The notes under the pieces: generated by a model
What the model was told of the DNA's origin: nothing
Database searches by the model: none
The model's input: only the letters and a program-made list of their open reading frames with translations
Translations under genes and position numbers: made by a program
NCBI GenBank assembly: GCA_037446165.1
Contig: JBBIJC010000053.1
Span: forward strand, 1-16,618
Direction of reading: 5' to 3'
Origin: Parasulfuritortus sp037446165
Lineage (GTDB): Bacteria; Pseudomonadota; Gammaproteobacteria; Burkholderiales; Thiobacillaceae
Length of the DNA stretch: 16,618 bases
In this document: positions 1 to 6,566 of the stretch, in pieces
How positions within the stretch are numbered: position 1 is the first letter of the stretch
How the letters are laid out: every line of letters begins with the position of its first letter

Positions 1-286
1 ACCCAGCTTGATCAGACTCAGTGGCTCAGGACAGGTGGGCGGGCTACACGCTTACGGTATGACGTCCTAGGATGTGCTCTATCCTCCCTTGACCGACAAA
101 TTTTTATCTGGACATGGATAGTATCAAACGACCGGTTCTGGCAGTTAGCGGAAGTCACAGACTCAGGAGGCAAAGGTCGTCTTGAGGTTCCCAGCGGCCA
201 AACACAGACACACCAGAAAGCAGCCATCCCCCAACCAAGACGTAGCCTAAGTGGCAGTTCCACCAAGGCATGGCAACCAGACGGAA
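1..286. other. Left-edge region without a supportable gene, atypical base composition
   Basis: This stretch lies beyond the eutC stop. Its base composition differs from the rest of the window: positions 61-120 are about 45 percent G+C and include an AT-rich run near 108-116, whereas the neighbouring genes are well above 60 percent. A 107-codon minus-strand frame crosses it (18-341), but it has no recognisable domain, its composition is arginine/cysteine-rich as in a chance frame, and it overlaps the eutC 3' end. It may be the end of a mobile or horizontally acquired segment that replaced whatever followed eutC; no terminal repeat is visible inside the window. Low certainty about its nature, fair certainty that no ordinary gene lies here. 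Confidence 0.4.
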
Positions 287-1072
287 CTATGCAGAGGCCG
301 CTAGAAGCCCCGGTTCTGCCAACACGCCCTGATCGCTGCAATCCTTGAGCCCCACCCCGGTCAGTCCCAACCGTATCGCCTCGTTGGCGAGCCAGATCGC
401 CTTGCGTGCCGCGGCGTCGTAGCCGAGGCCTTCCGGGCGGATGTTGGAGATGCAGTTGCGCTCCGAGTCCTGGCGTCCGGTCCTGGGCGCGTGGGTGAGG
501 TAGAGGCCGAGGCTGTCGGGTGAGGTGAGGCCGGGACGTTCGCCGATCAGGACGGCGACCAGCTTTGCGTTCAGCAATTCGCCGATGGGGTCGCCGAGGG
601 CGACGCGGGCCTGGCTGGCGAGCACCACCGGGCCGAAGCGCCAGGCCTTGGGCAGGGCGGCGCGGATGCGCTCCAGCAACGGCCTGGCGTGGCGGCTGAC
701 GGCGAGTGAGGACAGGCCATCGCCGACCACGGCGACGAAATCCCAGCCCTTGTCGGGATGGGCGCGCAGGGCCTCGGCGCTGTCCGGCGCGAGCTGGCGG
801 CCGAGGTCGGGCCGGAGCAGATAGCTGGAACGGTCGGACGCGGCGCTTTTCACGTTCTGGGTGTCGAAGCCGGCCTGCGCCAGTTCGTCGGCCAGCGCGG
901 CCAGGTCGAGCGGGCGGTGCACGGCGTCGCGGGCCAGTGCGTGGGCGTAGCCGAAGTTGAGGATTTCATTGGTCGGCAGGCTGTCGCCGGCGCGGCCGAG
1001 GGCGATGCGGGCGCGGGTGAAGCGGCGCAGGTTGGCCCACGGGTCGGCGGTGGTGAGTTCTCGTCCGGCCAT
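287..1072 (-). CDS. eutC: Ethanolamine ammonia-lyase small (light) subunit
   Basis: EutC pairs with EutB to form the cytosolic adenosylcobalamin-dependent lyase that turns ethanolamine into acetaldehyde and ammonia; the small subunit helps bind the cobalamin. The 261-residue product has the family landmarks: an N-terminal TPARIALGRAG-like stretch (here TRARIALGRAGDSLPTNEIL), a central VVGDGLSS motif (about residues 116-123), the segment ALGDPIGELLNAKLVAVLIGERPGL (beginning about residue 158), and near the C-terminus ERNCISNIRPEGLGY and LTGVGLKD. The ATG lies 7 bases downstream of the eutB stop, so the two are almost certainly co-transcribed and translationally coupled; no strong ribosome-binding site is visible. 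The last dozen or so residues after GLKD run towards the region of different base composition and may not be the ancestral C-terminus. Function is confident from family resemblance and position. Confidence 0.93.
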   Translation of the reverse strand: MAGRELTTADPWANLRRFTRARIALGRAGDSLPTNEILNFGYAHALARDAVHRPLDLAALADELAQAGFDTQNVKSAASDRSSYLLRPDLGRQLAPDSAEALRAHPDKGWDFVAVVGDGLSSLAVSRHARPLLERIRAALPKAWRFGPVVLASQARVALGDPIGELLNAKLVAVLIGERPGLTSPDSLGLYLTHAPRTGRQDSERNCISNIRPEGLGYDAAARKAIWLANEAIRLGLTGVGLKDCSDQGVLAEPGLLAASA

Positions 1073-1079
1073 GGTCGAT

Positions 1080-2474
1080 TCAGGCGGCGAGCCAGTTGCG
1101 CGGGCCGCCGGACAGCAGCGGGTGGTTGGGCGGGATCGGCCGGATGCGGCCGTCGCGGTCGGCGATGTCCATCTCCATCAGCCAGCGTTCGAATTCCGGC
1201 GCCGGCTTGAGGCCGAGCAGGCGGCGCAGGTAGAGGGCATCGTGGAACGAGGTGCTCTGGTAGTTGAGCATGATGTCGTCGGCGCCGGGTACCCCGATCA
1301 GGAAGGTGAGGCCGGCGGTGGCGAGCAGGGTCATCAGGTTGTCCATGTCGTCCTGGTCGGCCTCGGCGTGGTTGGTGTAGCAGACGTCGCAGCCGAGCGG
1401 CACGCCCATCAGCTTGCCGCAGAAGTGGTCTTCCAGGCCGGCGCGCACGATCTGCTTGCCGTCGAACAGGTATTCGGGGCCGATGAAGCCGACCACGGTG
1501 TTGGTGAGCAGCGGCTTGAACCGGCGGGCGACGGCGTAGGCGCGTGCCTCGCAGGTCTGCTGGTCGACGCCGTGGTGGGCGTTGGCGGACAGGGCAGAAC
1601 CCTGGCCGGTCTCGAAGTACATGACGTTGTCGCCCAGGGTGCCGCGACTGAGCGACAGCGCGGCCTGATAGGCCTCGTCCAGGATGGCGAGCGAGATGCC
1701 GAAGCCGCGGTTGGCCTGCTCGGTGCCGGCGACGGACTGGAACACCAGGTCGACCGGCACGCCCTTTTCCATCAGCTGGATCTGGTTGGTGACGTGGGTC
1801 AGCACGCAGGACTGGGTGGGGATGTTGAAGCCGCGGATGAATTCGTCGAGCAGGTAATACAGCTCGGTCAGCGCGGGGATGCTGTCGCTGGCCGGGTTGA
1901 TGCCGATGACCGCGTCGCCGGCACCGTAGAGCAGGCCATCGACCACCGAGGCGGCGATGCCGCGCGGGTCGTCAGTCGGGTGGTTGGGTTGCAGCCGCAC
2001 CGACAGCCGACCGGGCAGGCCGATGGTGTTGCGGAAGGCGGTGGTCACGCGGCATTTGCGTGCAGCCAGGATCAGGTCCTGGTTGCGCATCAGCTTGCTC
2101 ACCGCCGCCGCCATCTCGGGCGTGACGCCGGGGGCGATGCGCGCCAGGGCGGCCTCGTCGGCGGCGTCGGACAGCAGCCAGTTGCGGAAATCGCCCACGG
2201 TCAGGTGGGCGATTTCCGCAAAGGCCACGGCGTCGTGGCTATCGAAGATGAGTCGGGTCACCTCGTCGCTTTCGTAGGGGATCAGGACTTCCTCCAGAAA
2301 GCGCTTGAGCGGCACCTCGGCCAGGCACATTCGGGCCGCCACGCGCTCGGCGTAGCTGCCGGCGGCGATCCCGGCGAGGTAGTCGCCGGAGCGGGCCGGG
2401 GTGGCCTTGGCCAGAAGATCCTTCAGGTCCCGGAAGACATAGGACTCCTGGCCGACGCTGTGCCGGTAGCTCAC
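1080..2474 (-). CDS. eutB: Ethanolamine ammonia-lyase large (heavy) subunit, GTG start
   Basis: EutB is the catalytic TIM-barrel subunit of the B12-dependent ethanolamine ammonia-lyase. The reading frame is open far upstream (to 3851), but that part is only the antisense-free shadow of the permease gene. The real start is a GTG at 2474 that gives SYRHSVGQESYVFRDLKDLL and overlaps the permease stop (GTGA). This yields 464 residues, against 453 in E. coli. Visible landmarks are RLQPNHPTDDPRG (Arg160, Gln162), GINPASDS (Asn193), VFQSVAGTEQANRGFG (about 245-259), YFETGQGS (Glu near 288), and GVPLGCDVCYTNHAEADQDDM near residue 365. Arg160, Gln162 and Asn193 coincide with substrate- or cofactor-contacting positions described for the Salmonella and E. 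coli enzymes. The gene lies between its dedicated permease and eutC. No eutA reactivase gene is visible in the window. Confidence 0.95.
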   Translation of the reverse strand: MSYRHSVGQESYVFRDLKDLLAKATPARSGDYLAGIAAGSYAERVAARMCLAEVPLKRFLEEVLIPYESDEVTRLIFDSHDAVAFAEIAHLTVGDFRNWLLSDAADEAALARIAPGVTPEMAAAVSKLMRNQDLILAARKCRVTTAFRNTIGLPGRLSVRLQPNHPTDDPRGIAASVVDGLLYGAGDAVIGINPASDSIPALTELYYLLDEFIRGFNIPTQSCVLTHVTNQIQLMEKGVPVDLVFQSVAGTEQANRGFGISLAILDEAYQAALSLSRGTLGDNVMYFETGQGSALSANAHHGVDQQTCEARAYAVARRFKPLLTNTVVGFIGPEYLFDGKQIVRAGLEDHFCGKLMGVPLGCDVCYTNHAEADQDDMDNLMTLLATAGLTFLIGVPGADDIMLNYQSTSFHDALYLRRLLGLKPAPEFERWLMEMDIADRDGRIRPIPPNHPLLSGGPRNWLAA

Positions 2475-3886
2475 GCCTCGTTGGCCTCGAAGGCGCCGAT
2501 CTCTTCGGCCATGGTCTCGAACGGGCCGCGCAGCAGGTGATCCTCGGCCGCCTCGCGCCGTACCCGGGTGGTCAGGAAGTAGCCGTAGCCGAGCACCAGC
2601 AGGCCGGCGAAGAGCATGGCCAGCAACTGGTTGTAATAGATCATGGTGATCAGGCAGACCACCGCCAGCACCAGCGCCACAGCCGGGAACAGCGGGTACA
2701 TGATGGCCGGGAAGGGGCGGCTCAGCGTGGGTTCCTTCTTGCGCAGCTTGAACAGGCTGAGCATCGACACGATGTACATGACGATGGCGCCGAACACCGA
2801 CATGGTGACAATGTTGGCGGTCAGGCTCTGGCCGCCGAAGCTGAGCAGCTCGTCGCTGTAGATGGCGGCGATGCCGACCGCGCCGCCGGCCAGGATGGCG
2901 CGGTGCGGGGTCTTGAAGGTGGGATGCACGGCGGCAAAGTACTTGGGCATGTAGCCGGCCCGGGCCAGGGCAAAGATCTGGCGCGAATAGCCCAGGATGA
3001 TGCCGTGGAACGAGGCCACCAAGCCGAACAGACCGATCCAGACCAGCATGTGCAGCCAGCCGCTGTTGGCACCAACGACCAGTTTCATGGCCTGCGGCAG
3101 CGGGTCGTTGATGTTGGACAGGGCCTTCCAGTCGCCCACGCCGCCGGCGAAGATCATCACGCCGAAGGCCAGCACCAGCAGGGTCAGGATGCCGGCGATG
3201 TAGGCCACCGGCACGGTGCGCTTCGGGTCCTTGGCCTCTTCCGCCGCCATCGCCACGCCCTCGATGGCGAGGAAGAACCAGATCGCGAACGGGATCGCCG
3301 CGACGATGCCGGACAGGGCGAGCGGGCCGAAGCTGTCCTGGCCGGACCAGCCGTGGGCGACGAAGTTGGCGAACGAGAAGCCGGGCGAGACCACGCCCAT
3401 GAACACCAGCAACTCGGCGATGGCGAGCAGGGTGACGAACAGCTCGAAGGTGGCCGCGATCTGCACGCCGATGATGTTGAGCGTCATGAACACGACGTAG
3501 GCCCCGACCGCCATGGTCTTGGGGTCCACCTCGGGAAACTGGACGTTGAGGTAGGCGCCGATGGCCATGGCGATGGCCGGCGGCGCGAACACGAACTCGA
3601 CCAGGGTGGCGAAGCCGGCGATGTAGCCGGCGGTTGGCCCGAAGGCGCGCCGGGCATAGGCCATCGGCCCGCCGGCGTGCGGAATGGAGGTGGTCAGCTC
3701 GGTGAAGCTGAAGATGAAAGTCGTGTACATGGCCGCGACCAGCACCGACGTCACCAGGAAACCCAGCGTGCCGGCCTTGTCCCAGCCGTAGCTCCAGCCG
3801 AAATACTCGCCCGAGATCACCAGCCCGACCGCGATCCCCCACATGTGCCACGCGCCCAGCGTGGGCTTCAATGTTGCCTGACTCAT
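2471..3886 (-). CDS. eat: Ethanolamine permease, APC superfamily
   Basis: This 471-residue integral membrane protein imports ethanolamine across the inner membrane for EutBC. It has about twelve hydrophobic segments spread over the whole length and APC-type signatures: an N-terminal helix with GLVISGEYFGWSYGW (residues 21-35), SIPHAGGPMAYARRAFGP (about 67-84), a family-typical IWFFLAIEGVAMAAEEAKDPKRTVP segment near residue 205, and GYSRQIFALARAGYMPKYF near residue 305. It resembles the Pseudomonas/Rhodococcus 'eat' permeases rather than the EutH family. The ATG at 3886 is preceded by a good AGGAGAG site 7 bases upstream, which fixes the start. It is the first gene of the eat-eutB-eutC operon, and its stop overlaps the eutB GTG. 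The substrate is inferred from family and context. Confidence 0.92.
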   Translation of the reverse strand: MSQATLKPTLGAWHMWGIAVGLVISGEYFGWSYGWDKAGTLGFLVTSVLVAAMYTTFIFSFTELTTSIPHAGGPMAYARRAFGPTAGYIAGFATLVEFVFAPPAIAMAIGAYLNVQFPEVDPKTMAVGAYVVFMTLNIIGVQIAATFELFVTLLAIAELLVFMGVVSPGFSFANFVAHGWSGQDSFGPLALSGIVAAIPFAIWFFLAIEGVAMAAEEAKDPKRTVPVAYIAGILTLLVLAFGVMIFAGGVGDWKALSNINDPLPQAMKLVVGANSGWLHMLVWIGLFGLVASFHGIILGYSRQIFALARAGYMPKYFAAVHPTFKTPHRAILAGGAVGIAAIYSDELLSFGGQSLTANIVTMSVFGAIVMYIVSMLSLFKLRKKEPTLSRPFPAIMYPLFPAVALVLAVVCLITMIYYNQLLAMLFAGLLVLGYGYFLTTRVRREAAEDHLLRGPFETMAEEIGAFEANEA

Positions 3887-4134
3887 TTCATCTCTCCTGC
3901 AGATTTAAGAACGCGGACATAAACCTGGTTGCCGCCATGAATACCCTGGACGATCCAGCCATTATTGATTCGGCCCGAAATTGAGCGGATAACCGTTCGC
4001 CCTGAGATTCGAAGGGCCTGATCAATAGGCGGACACACCCTTGATCCGAATCTATGCGTGGAGAGAGACGGCGGCTATCCCGTTTCGGCAATCCTTGAAG
4101 TTGCAGATTGGTCGCCTGCTGGCGGATGGCGGAT
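3887..4134. other. Upstream region of the ethanolamine operon; no confident gene
   Basis: This is the part of the eat-nifM gap between the permease start and the palindromic element. It must hold the eat-eutBC promoter, but I see no clear -35/-10 pair and no -24/-12 sigma-54 element on the minus strand. A 51-codon minus-strand frame with a GTG start (4038-3883) ends by overlapping the permease ATG (ATGA). Its start has no properly spaced ribosome-binding site and its translation shows no family I recognise, so I do not call it a gene. Confidence 0.4.
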
Positions 4135-4253
4135 CTAAGGAAACGCTGATTTATTCGTCATCCCCGCGTAGGCGGGGATCCAGTGCCTTGATTCGACTGG
4201 GCTCCCGCCTACGCGGGAGCGACGAAGTCGATTAAATCAGCGTTTCCCTAAGG
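4135..4253. repeat. Palindromic MITE-like element with 18-bp terminal inverted repeats
   Basis: The ends match as inverted repeats: 4136-4153 (TAAGGAAACGCTGATTTA) and 4233-4250 (TAAATCAGCGTTTCCCTA) differ at one position. Two internal hairpins each have perfect 8-bp stems: 4160-4179 (ATCCCCGC, loop GTAG, GCGGGGAT) and 4201-4220 (GCTCCCGC, loop CTAC, GCGGGAGC). The two loops are complementary to each other, and the arms are also mirror copies, so the whole element is an imperfect palindrome; the right arm has about 8 extra bases. CTAAGG occurs at both outer edges (4135-4140 and 4248-4253), which may be a target duplication partly merged with the ends. It has no coding capacity, as expected of a non-autonomous element or dispersed palindromic repeat. 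It lies just past the nifM stop and could fold in RNA read through from nifM. Confidence 0.75.
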
Positions 4254-4316
4254 TTGAACCGGACCTGGCGGATTACTTGGCATGGCCGGGCCCGTTATGG
4301 CGTTGCTGGAAATGGG

Positions 4317-5162
4317 CTACCTGGTGTTCAGGGACTTGATCCAGGCGTTCTGACAAAGCCGGCGGCGGCGGGTTTCCAGCAACGCGCGCACCTTGTCGCG
4401 GACCTGGGTCACCGGAACTGGCCCGGCAGGCAGGATTTGATCGCAGCGCAGGATGTGGAAACCGAGTTCCGATTCCACCACCGGGCTGACGGCCATCGCT
4501 TCCATGGCGAACAGGACCGCCTCTAGCTCAGGGTAGAGCTTGCCGCGGACCACGTCGCCAAGCAGGCCGCCCTGCATCGCGGTCGGACATTCCGAGTGCT
4601 TCAACGCCTGTTCCTCGAACCGTTTCGGGTCTTTGGCCAGACGGACGGCGATCTCGTCGATCCGCTTGCGGGCAAGTGCACGGCCATTGTCGGCCAGTTC
4701 GTCGTTGACGGTGACCAGGATATGCCGGGTGCGGCGTATCTCCGGACGCATGAACTCGTCCAGGTGGAATTGATAATACAGATCGACATCGACATCGCTG
4801 ACCCGGGCCGAGCGGCTGGCGACCTTCTCCAGAATCGCATCGACCTTCATCTCGCGGGCCAGGGCGTCAGCATACTGGGCAACCGTCAGGCCATTGCCGG
4901 CCAGATCGTTCTGGAACGACTCGTCGTCGGCATAGCGGTCGCGCACTTCGGCCAGTGCAGCCTGGATGGTGGCCTCCGGCACGGCCACGTCACACGCCTC
5001 CGGGCTGGCCAGGACCCTGGCTTCGAGGGCCAACTGGCGCAGCGCCAGATGCTCGGCCCTGGCCAGCTCCTCGTTCGATAGCGCATGGGTGCTCTTGCCG
5101 AACAGGCTGCTGGCCGTCTTCAGGACCAGATAGGCGGTGTCCAGATCAAGCCTCTTGCTCAT
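4317..5162 (-). CDS. nifM: Nitrogenase Fe protein maturation factor NifM (parvulin-type peptidyl-prolyl isomerase)
   Basis: NifM is needed for accumulation of active NifH (nitrogenase Fe protein) and belongs to the parvulin family of peptidyl-prolyl cis-trans isomerases. With the ATG at 5162 the protein has 281 residues, close to the roughly 290 of the Azotobacter protein. The N-terminal half is helical (DTAYLVLKTASSLFG near residue 8). The C-terminal half is the parvulin domain, with TRHILVTVNDEL (145-156), KHSECPTAMQGGLLGDVV (188-205), LYPELEAVLF (209-218) and SPVVESELGFHIL (226-238). A longer frame starts at 5249, but its first 29 residues are the antisense-free shadow of the nifZ end. An ATG at 5168 is also possible, but GAG sits 7 bases before 5162. 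It overlaps the nifZ 3' end by 17 bases, indicating translational coupling. It is the last gene of the nif run. Confidence 0.93.
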   Translation of the reverse strand: MSKRLDLDTAYLVLKTASSLFGKSTHALSNEELARAEHLALRQLALEARVLASPEACDVAVPEATIQAALAEVRDRYADDESFQNDLAGNGLTVAQYADALAREMKVDAILEKVASRSARVSDVDVDLYYQFHLDEFMRPEIRRTRHILVTVNDELADNGRALARKRIDEIAVRLAKDPKRFEEQALKHSECPTAMQGGLLGDVVRGKLYPELEAVLFAMEAMAVSPVVESELGFHILRCDQILPAGPVPVTQVRDKVRALLETRRRRLCQNAWIKSLNTR

Positions 5163-5607
5163 CGCCATACTCGACCAGCGGCGCCAGGACCCGCTCCGGC
5201 ACCTGCAACACCTGACCAGGGAAATGGACGTGGTATTGGACGCCGGCATCGGTCTCGCGCACCACCCGCATCACTTCGCCTTCGGTTCCGGCCGGCACCA
5301 GCACTTCGCCGCCAACCGCCAGGCTGAGTACGGCGCGCACCTTCTCGCGGGTTTCGAACTTGCTCGGTGTCCAGGGTTCGTCGACCCCGATCAACTCTTC
5401 CTCGCGGCAGCCCACGATGCGGTCCTGATCGAAAAAATTCACCGTGTAGATCAGCTGATCCTGCAGGAAGGTGCCGACGTTCATCACATAGCCGATGGAG
5501 CCCCGGCGAACCAGCAGATTACCCATCACCAGGCCCGGAAATGTGCCATCGTTGCGCACGTTGCGGATGACCCGCACCTGATCGCCGTATTCGAATCGCG
5601 GCCGCAT
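5146..5607 (-). CDS. nifZ: Nitrogenase MoFe protein maturation factor NifZ
   Basis: NifZ is a small soluble factor acting in P-cluster formation on the MoFe protein (established in Azotobacter). The start chosen is the ATG at 5607, giving MRPRFEYGDQVRVIRNVRND at the N-terminus, 153 residues in all; the family is about 150-160 residues. Other landmarks are LVRRGSIGYVMNVGTFLQDQ (about 33-52), VNFFDQDRIVGCREEELIGVDEPW (about 56-79) and, in the C-terminal half, KVRAVLSLAVGGEVLVPAGTEGEV, an SH3-like beta-rich layout. The frame is open 18 codons further up, but that part overlaps nifW and is not family-like. GGAG lies 9 bases before the chosen ATG. There are only 4 bases between the nifW stop and this start, and the 3' end overlaps nifM. 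Confidence 0.93.
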   Translation of the reverse strand: MRPRFEYGDQVRVIRNVRNDGTFPGLVMGNLLVRRGSIGYVMNVGTFLQDQLIYTVNFFDQDRIVGCREEELIGVDEPWTPSKFETREKVRAVLSLAVGGEVLVPAGTEGEVMRVVRETDAGVQYHVHFPGQVLQVPERVLAPLVEYGDEQEA

Positions 5608-5611
5608 GGCA

Positions 5612-6025
5612 TCAGGCTCCGAGAGCGCCTTCCGAACTGTGGCAGGGGCCTTTGCTGCCACAGCCGCAATCGCCGGCAGCTGGGCTCGGCAGCGGTGCCT
5701 GCCTGGCCACGCTGATCGAACTCAAGGGCACAAAGGTTGTTTGCGGTTCGTGCATGTGGAACACCTTGAAGACCTTTTCGGTCAGGGCGTCGGACTGCAC
5801 GAAGTCCTCGTAGGCCCTGGCCAGCAGGGCGGTATAGGCCGAACGCCGAGCGCCGTCCTCGGTGGGCAGGGCGCCGGTCTTGCCGATGTAGTCATGGAAG
5901 CGCTGCAGAATGTGCAGGCGATTCACATGGACCACGGCGGGTTCATACGGGATGCCGAAATAGTTGAGGAAGTCCTCGGCGGATTCCAGTTCTTCCAGCG
6001 CTTCGTCCAGGGTCAGTTCGTCCAT
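5612..6025 (-). CDS. nifW: Nitrogenase-stabilizing protein NifW with a cysteine-rich C-terminal tail
   Basis: NifW associates with the MoFe protein and is linked to its maturation or protection from oxygen. The 137-residue product has the family core LEELESAEDFLNYFGIPYEP (10-29), VVHVNRLHILQRFHDYI (31-47), YTALLARAYEDFVQSDALTEKVFKVF (64-89) and a FVPLSSI segment (98-104). It is somewhat longer than the roughly 115 residues usual in Azotobacter. The extra part is a C-terminal tail of about 25 residues containing Cys120, Cys122 and Cys128 in a C-G-C-G-S-K-G-P-C pattern, which might bind metal (inference). The ATG at 6025 is well supported by GGAG 7 bases upstream. It lies 24 bases after the TPR-like gene and 4 bases before nifZ. 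Confidence 0.92.
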   Translation of the reverse strand: MDELTLDEALEELESAEDFLNYFGIPYEPAVVHVNRLHILQRFHDYIGKTGALPTEDGARRSAYTALLARAYEDFVQSDALTEKVFKVFHMHEPQTTFVPLSSISVARQAPLPSPAAGDCGCGSKGPCHSSEGALGA

Positions 6026-6049
6026 TTCAGTTCTCCATTGAGTTGATGA

Positions 6050-6565
6050 TCAGGCGGCCTCTTCCAGCCGCGCGGCGACGGCATCGACGATCACCGCCAG
6101 CAGGGCCTTGCCACCGAACCGGTCGTGGCTGTCGAGTTCGATCAGCTTTTCGATCTGCGCCCGGCCCTGCTCCATGCGGCCCAGACGCAGGTTTATGTAA
6201 CCGGTGGCCTTGAGCACATGCAGGTAAAAACGCAGCAGGCCCATCGATTTCATCACCGCCTGGCCGAGCAGGGCCGGATTCAGACGCGACCAGTGCTCGG
6301 GCAGGCCAAGCCGCTGGCCGACAATGCGCAAGGCCCGCTCGCCGACCAGCAAGGCCTCGTCCAGGCGGTGCTGGTAAAAGTAGTAGCGATAGACCGCGAC
6401 CAGCACCAGCAAGGATTCCGGCGCCAGAAAATAGGCCTTGTGCAGCAGGGGTTCGGCCGTGCCGCTGCCATATGCCTGGCTGGCCTGGGCCAGCAGGTTC
6501 TGGATCTCGTCGGGGACCGGTTCGTCGAAGTAGAGCGAGGCCTGGTCGAATTTCAGCAGGTCCAT
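6050..6565 (-). CDS. Conserved-looking helical (TPR-like) protein of unknown function inside the nif operon
   Basis: I do not recognise a named family. The 171-residue product is predicted to be almost wholly alpha-helical, with no signal peptide or membrane segment. It contains segments with tetratricopeptide-like spacing of small and aromatic residues: LLAQASQAYGSGTAEPLLHKAYFLAPES (about 24-51), VAVYRYYFYQHRLDEALLVGERALRI (about 57-82) and ATGYINLRLGRMEQGRAQIEKLIELD (about 120-145). The -Y-R-L-x-E-A-L- and -L-x-P- patterns are typical of TPR units, so it probably scaffolds protein-protein contacts. The ATG at 6565 follows the cysE stop after a single base (TGAgATG), and an AGGG lies about 10 bases upstream. 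Codon use and G+C match its neighbours. Its position between cysE and nifW, within a run of very tight gene junctions, indicates co-expression under NifA and a role in nitrogenase assembly or metal-cluster supply; this role is inference. Confidence 0.85.
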   Translation of the reverse strand: MDLLKFDQASLYFDEPVPDEIQNLLAQASQAYGSGTAEPLLHKAYFLAPESLLVLVAVYRYYFYQHRLDEALLVGERALRIVGQRLGLPEHWSRLNPALLGQAVMKSMGLLRFYLHVLKATGYINLRLGRMEQGRAQIEKLIELDSHDRFGGKALLAVIVDAVAARLEEAA

Positions 6566-6566
6566 C

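Noticed and set aside
18..341. 107-codon minus-strand frame at the left edge
   Set aside because: No recognisable family, no ribosome-binding site seen, and it overlaps the eutC 3' end in another frame.
1080..3851. A single 923-codon minus-strand frame extending eutB far upstream
   Set aside because: Everything above the GTG at 2474 is an arginine/histidine-rich alternative frame of the permease gene; EutB similarity begins only at SYRHSVGQ.
957..3922. Long plus-strand frames opposite eutB and eat (957-2540 and 2537-3922)
   Set aside because: Shadows of confidently identified genes; compositionally extreme and without motifs.
4160..4220. Hairpins in the eat-nifM gap as intrinsic terminators
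   Set aside because: Neither stem is followed by a run of T on either strand; they are parts of the palindromic element, although they might still affect read-through.
5163..5249. N-terminal extension of nifM up to 5249
   Set aside because: The added residues are arginine/serine/cysteine-rich, lie inside nifZ and have no counterpart in the Azotobacter protein; the ATG at 5162 has better spacing to a ribosome-binding site.
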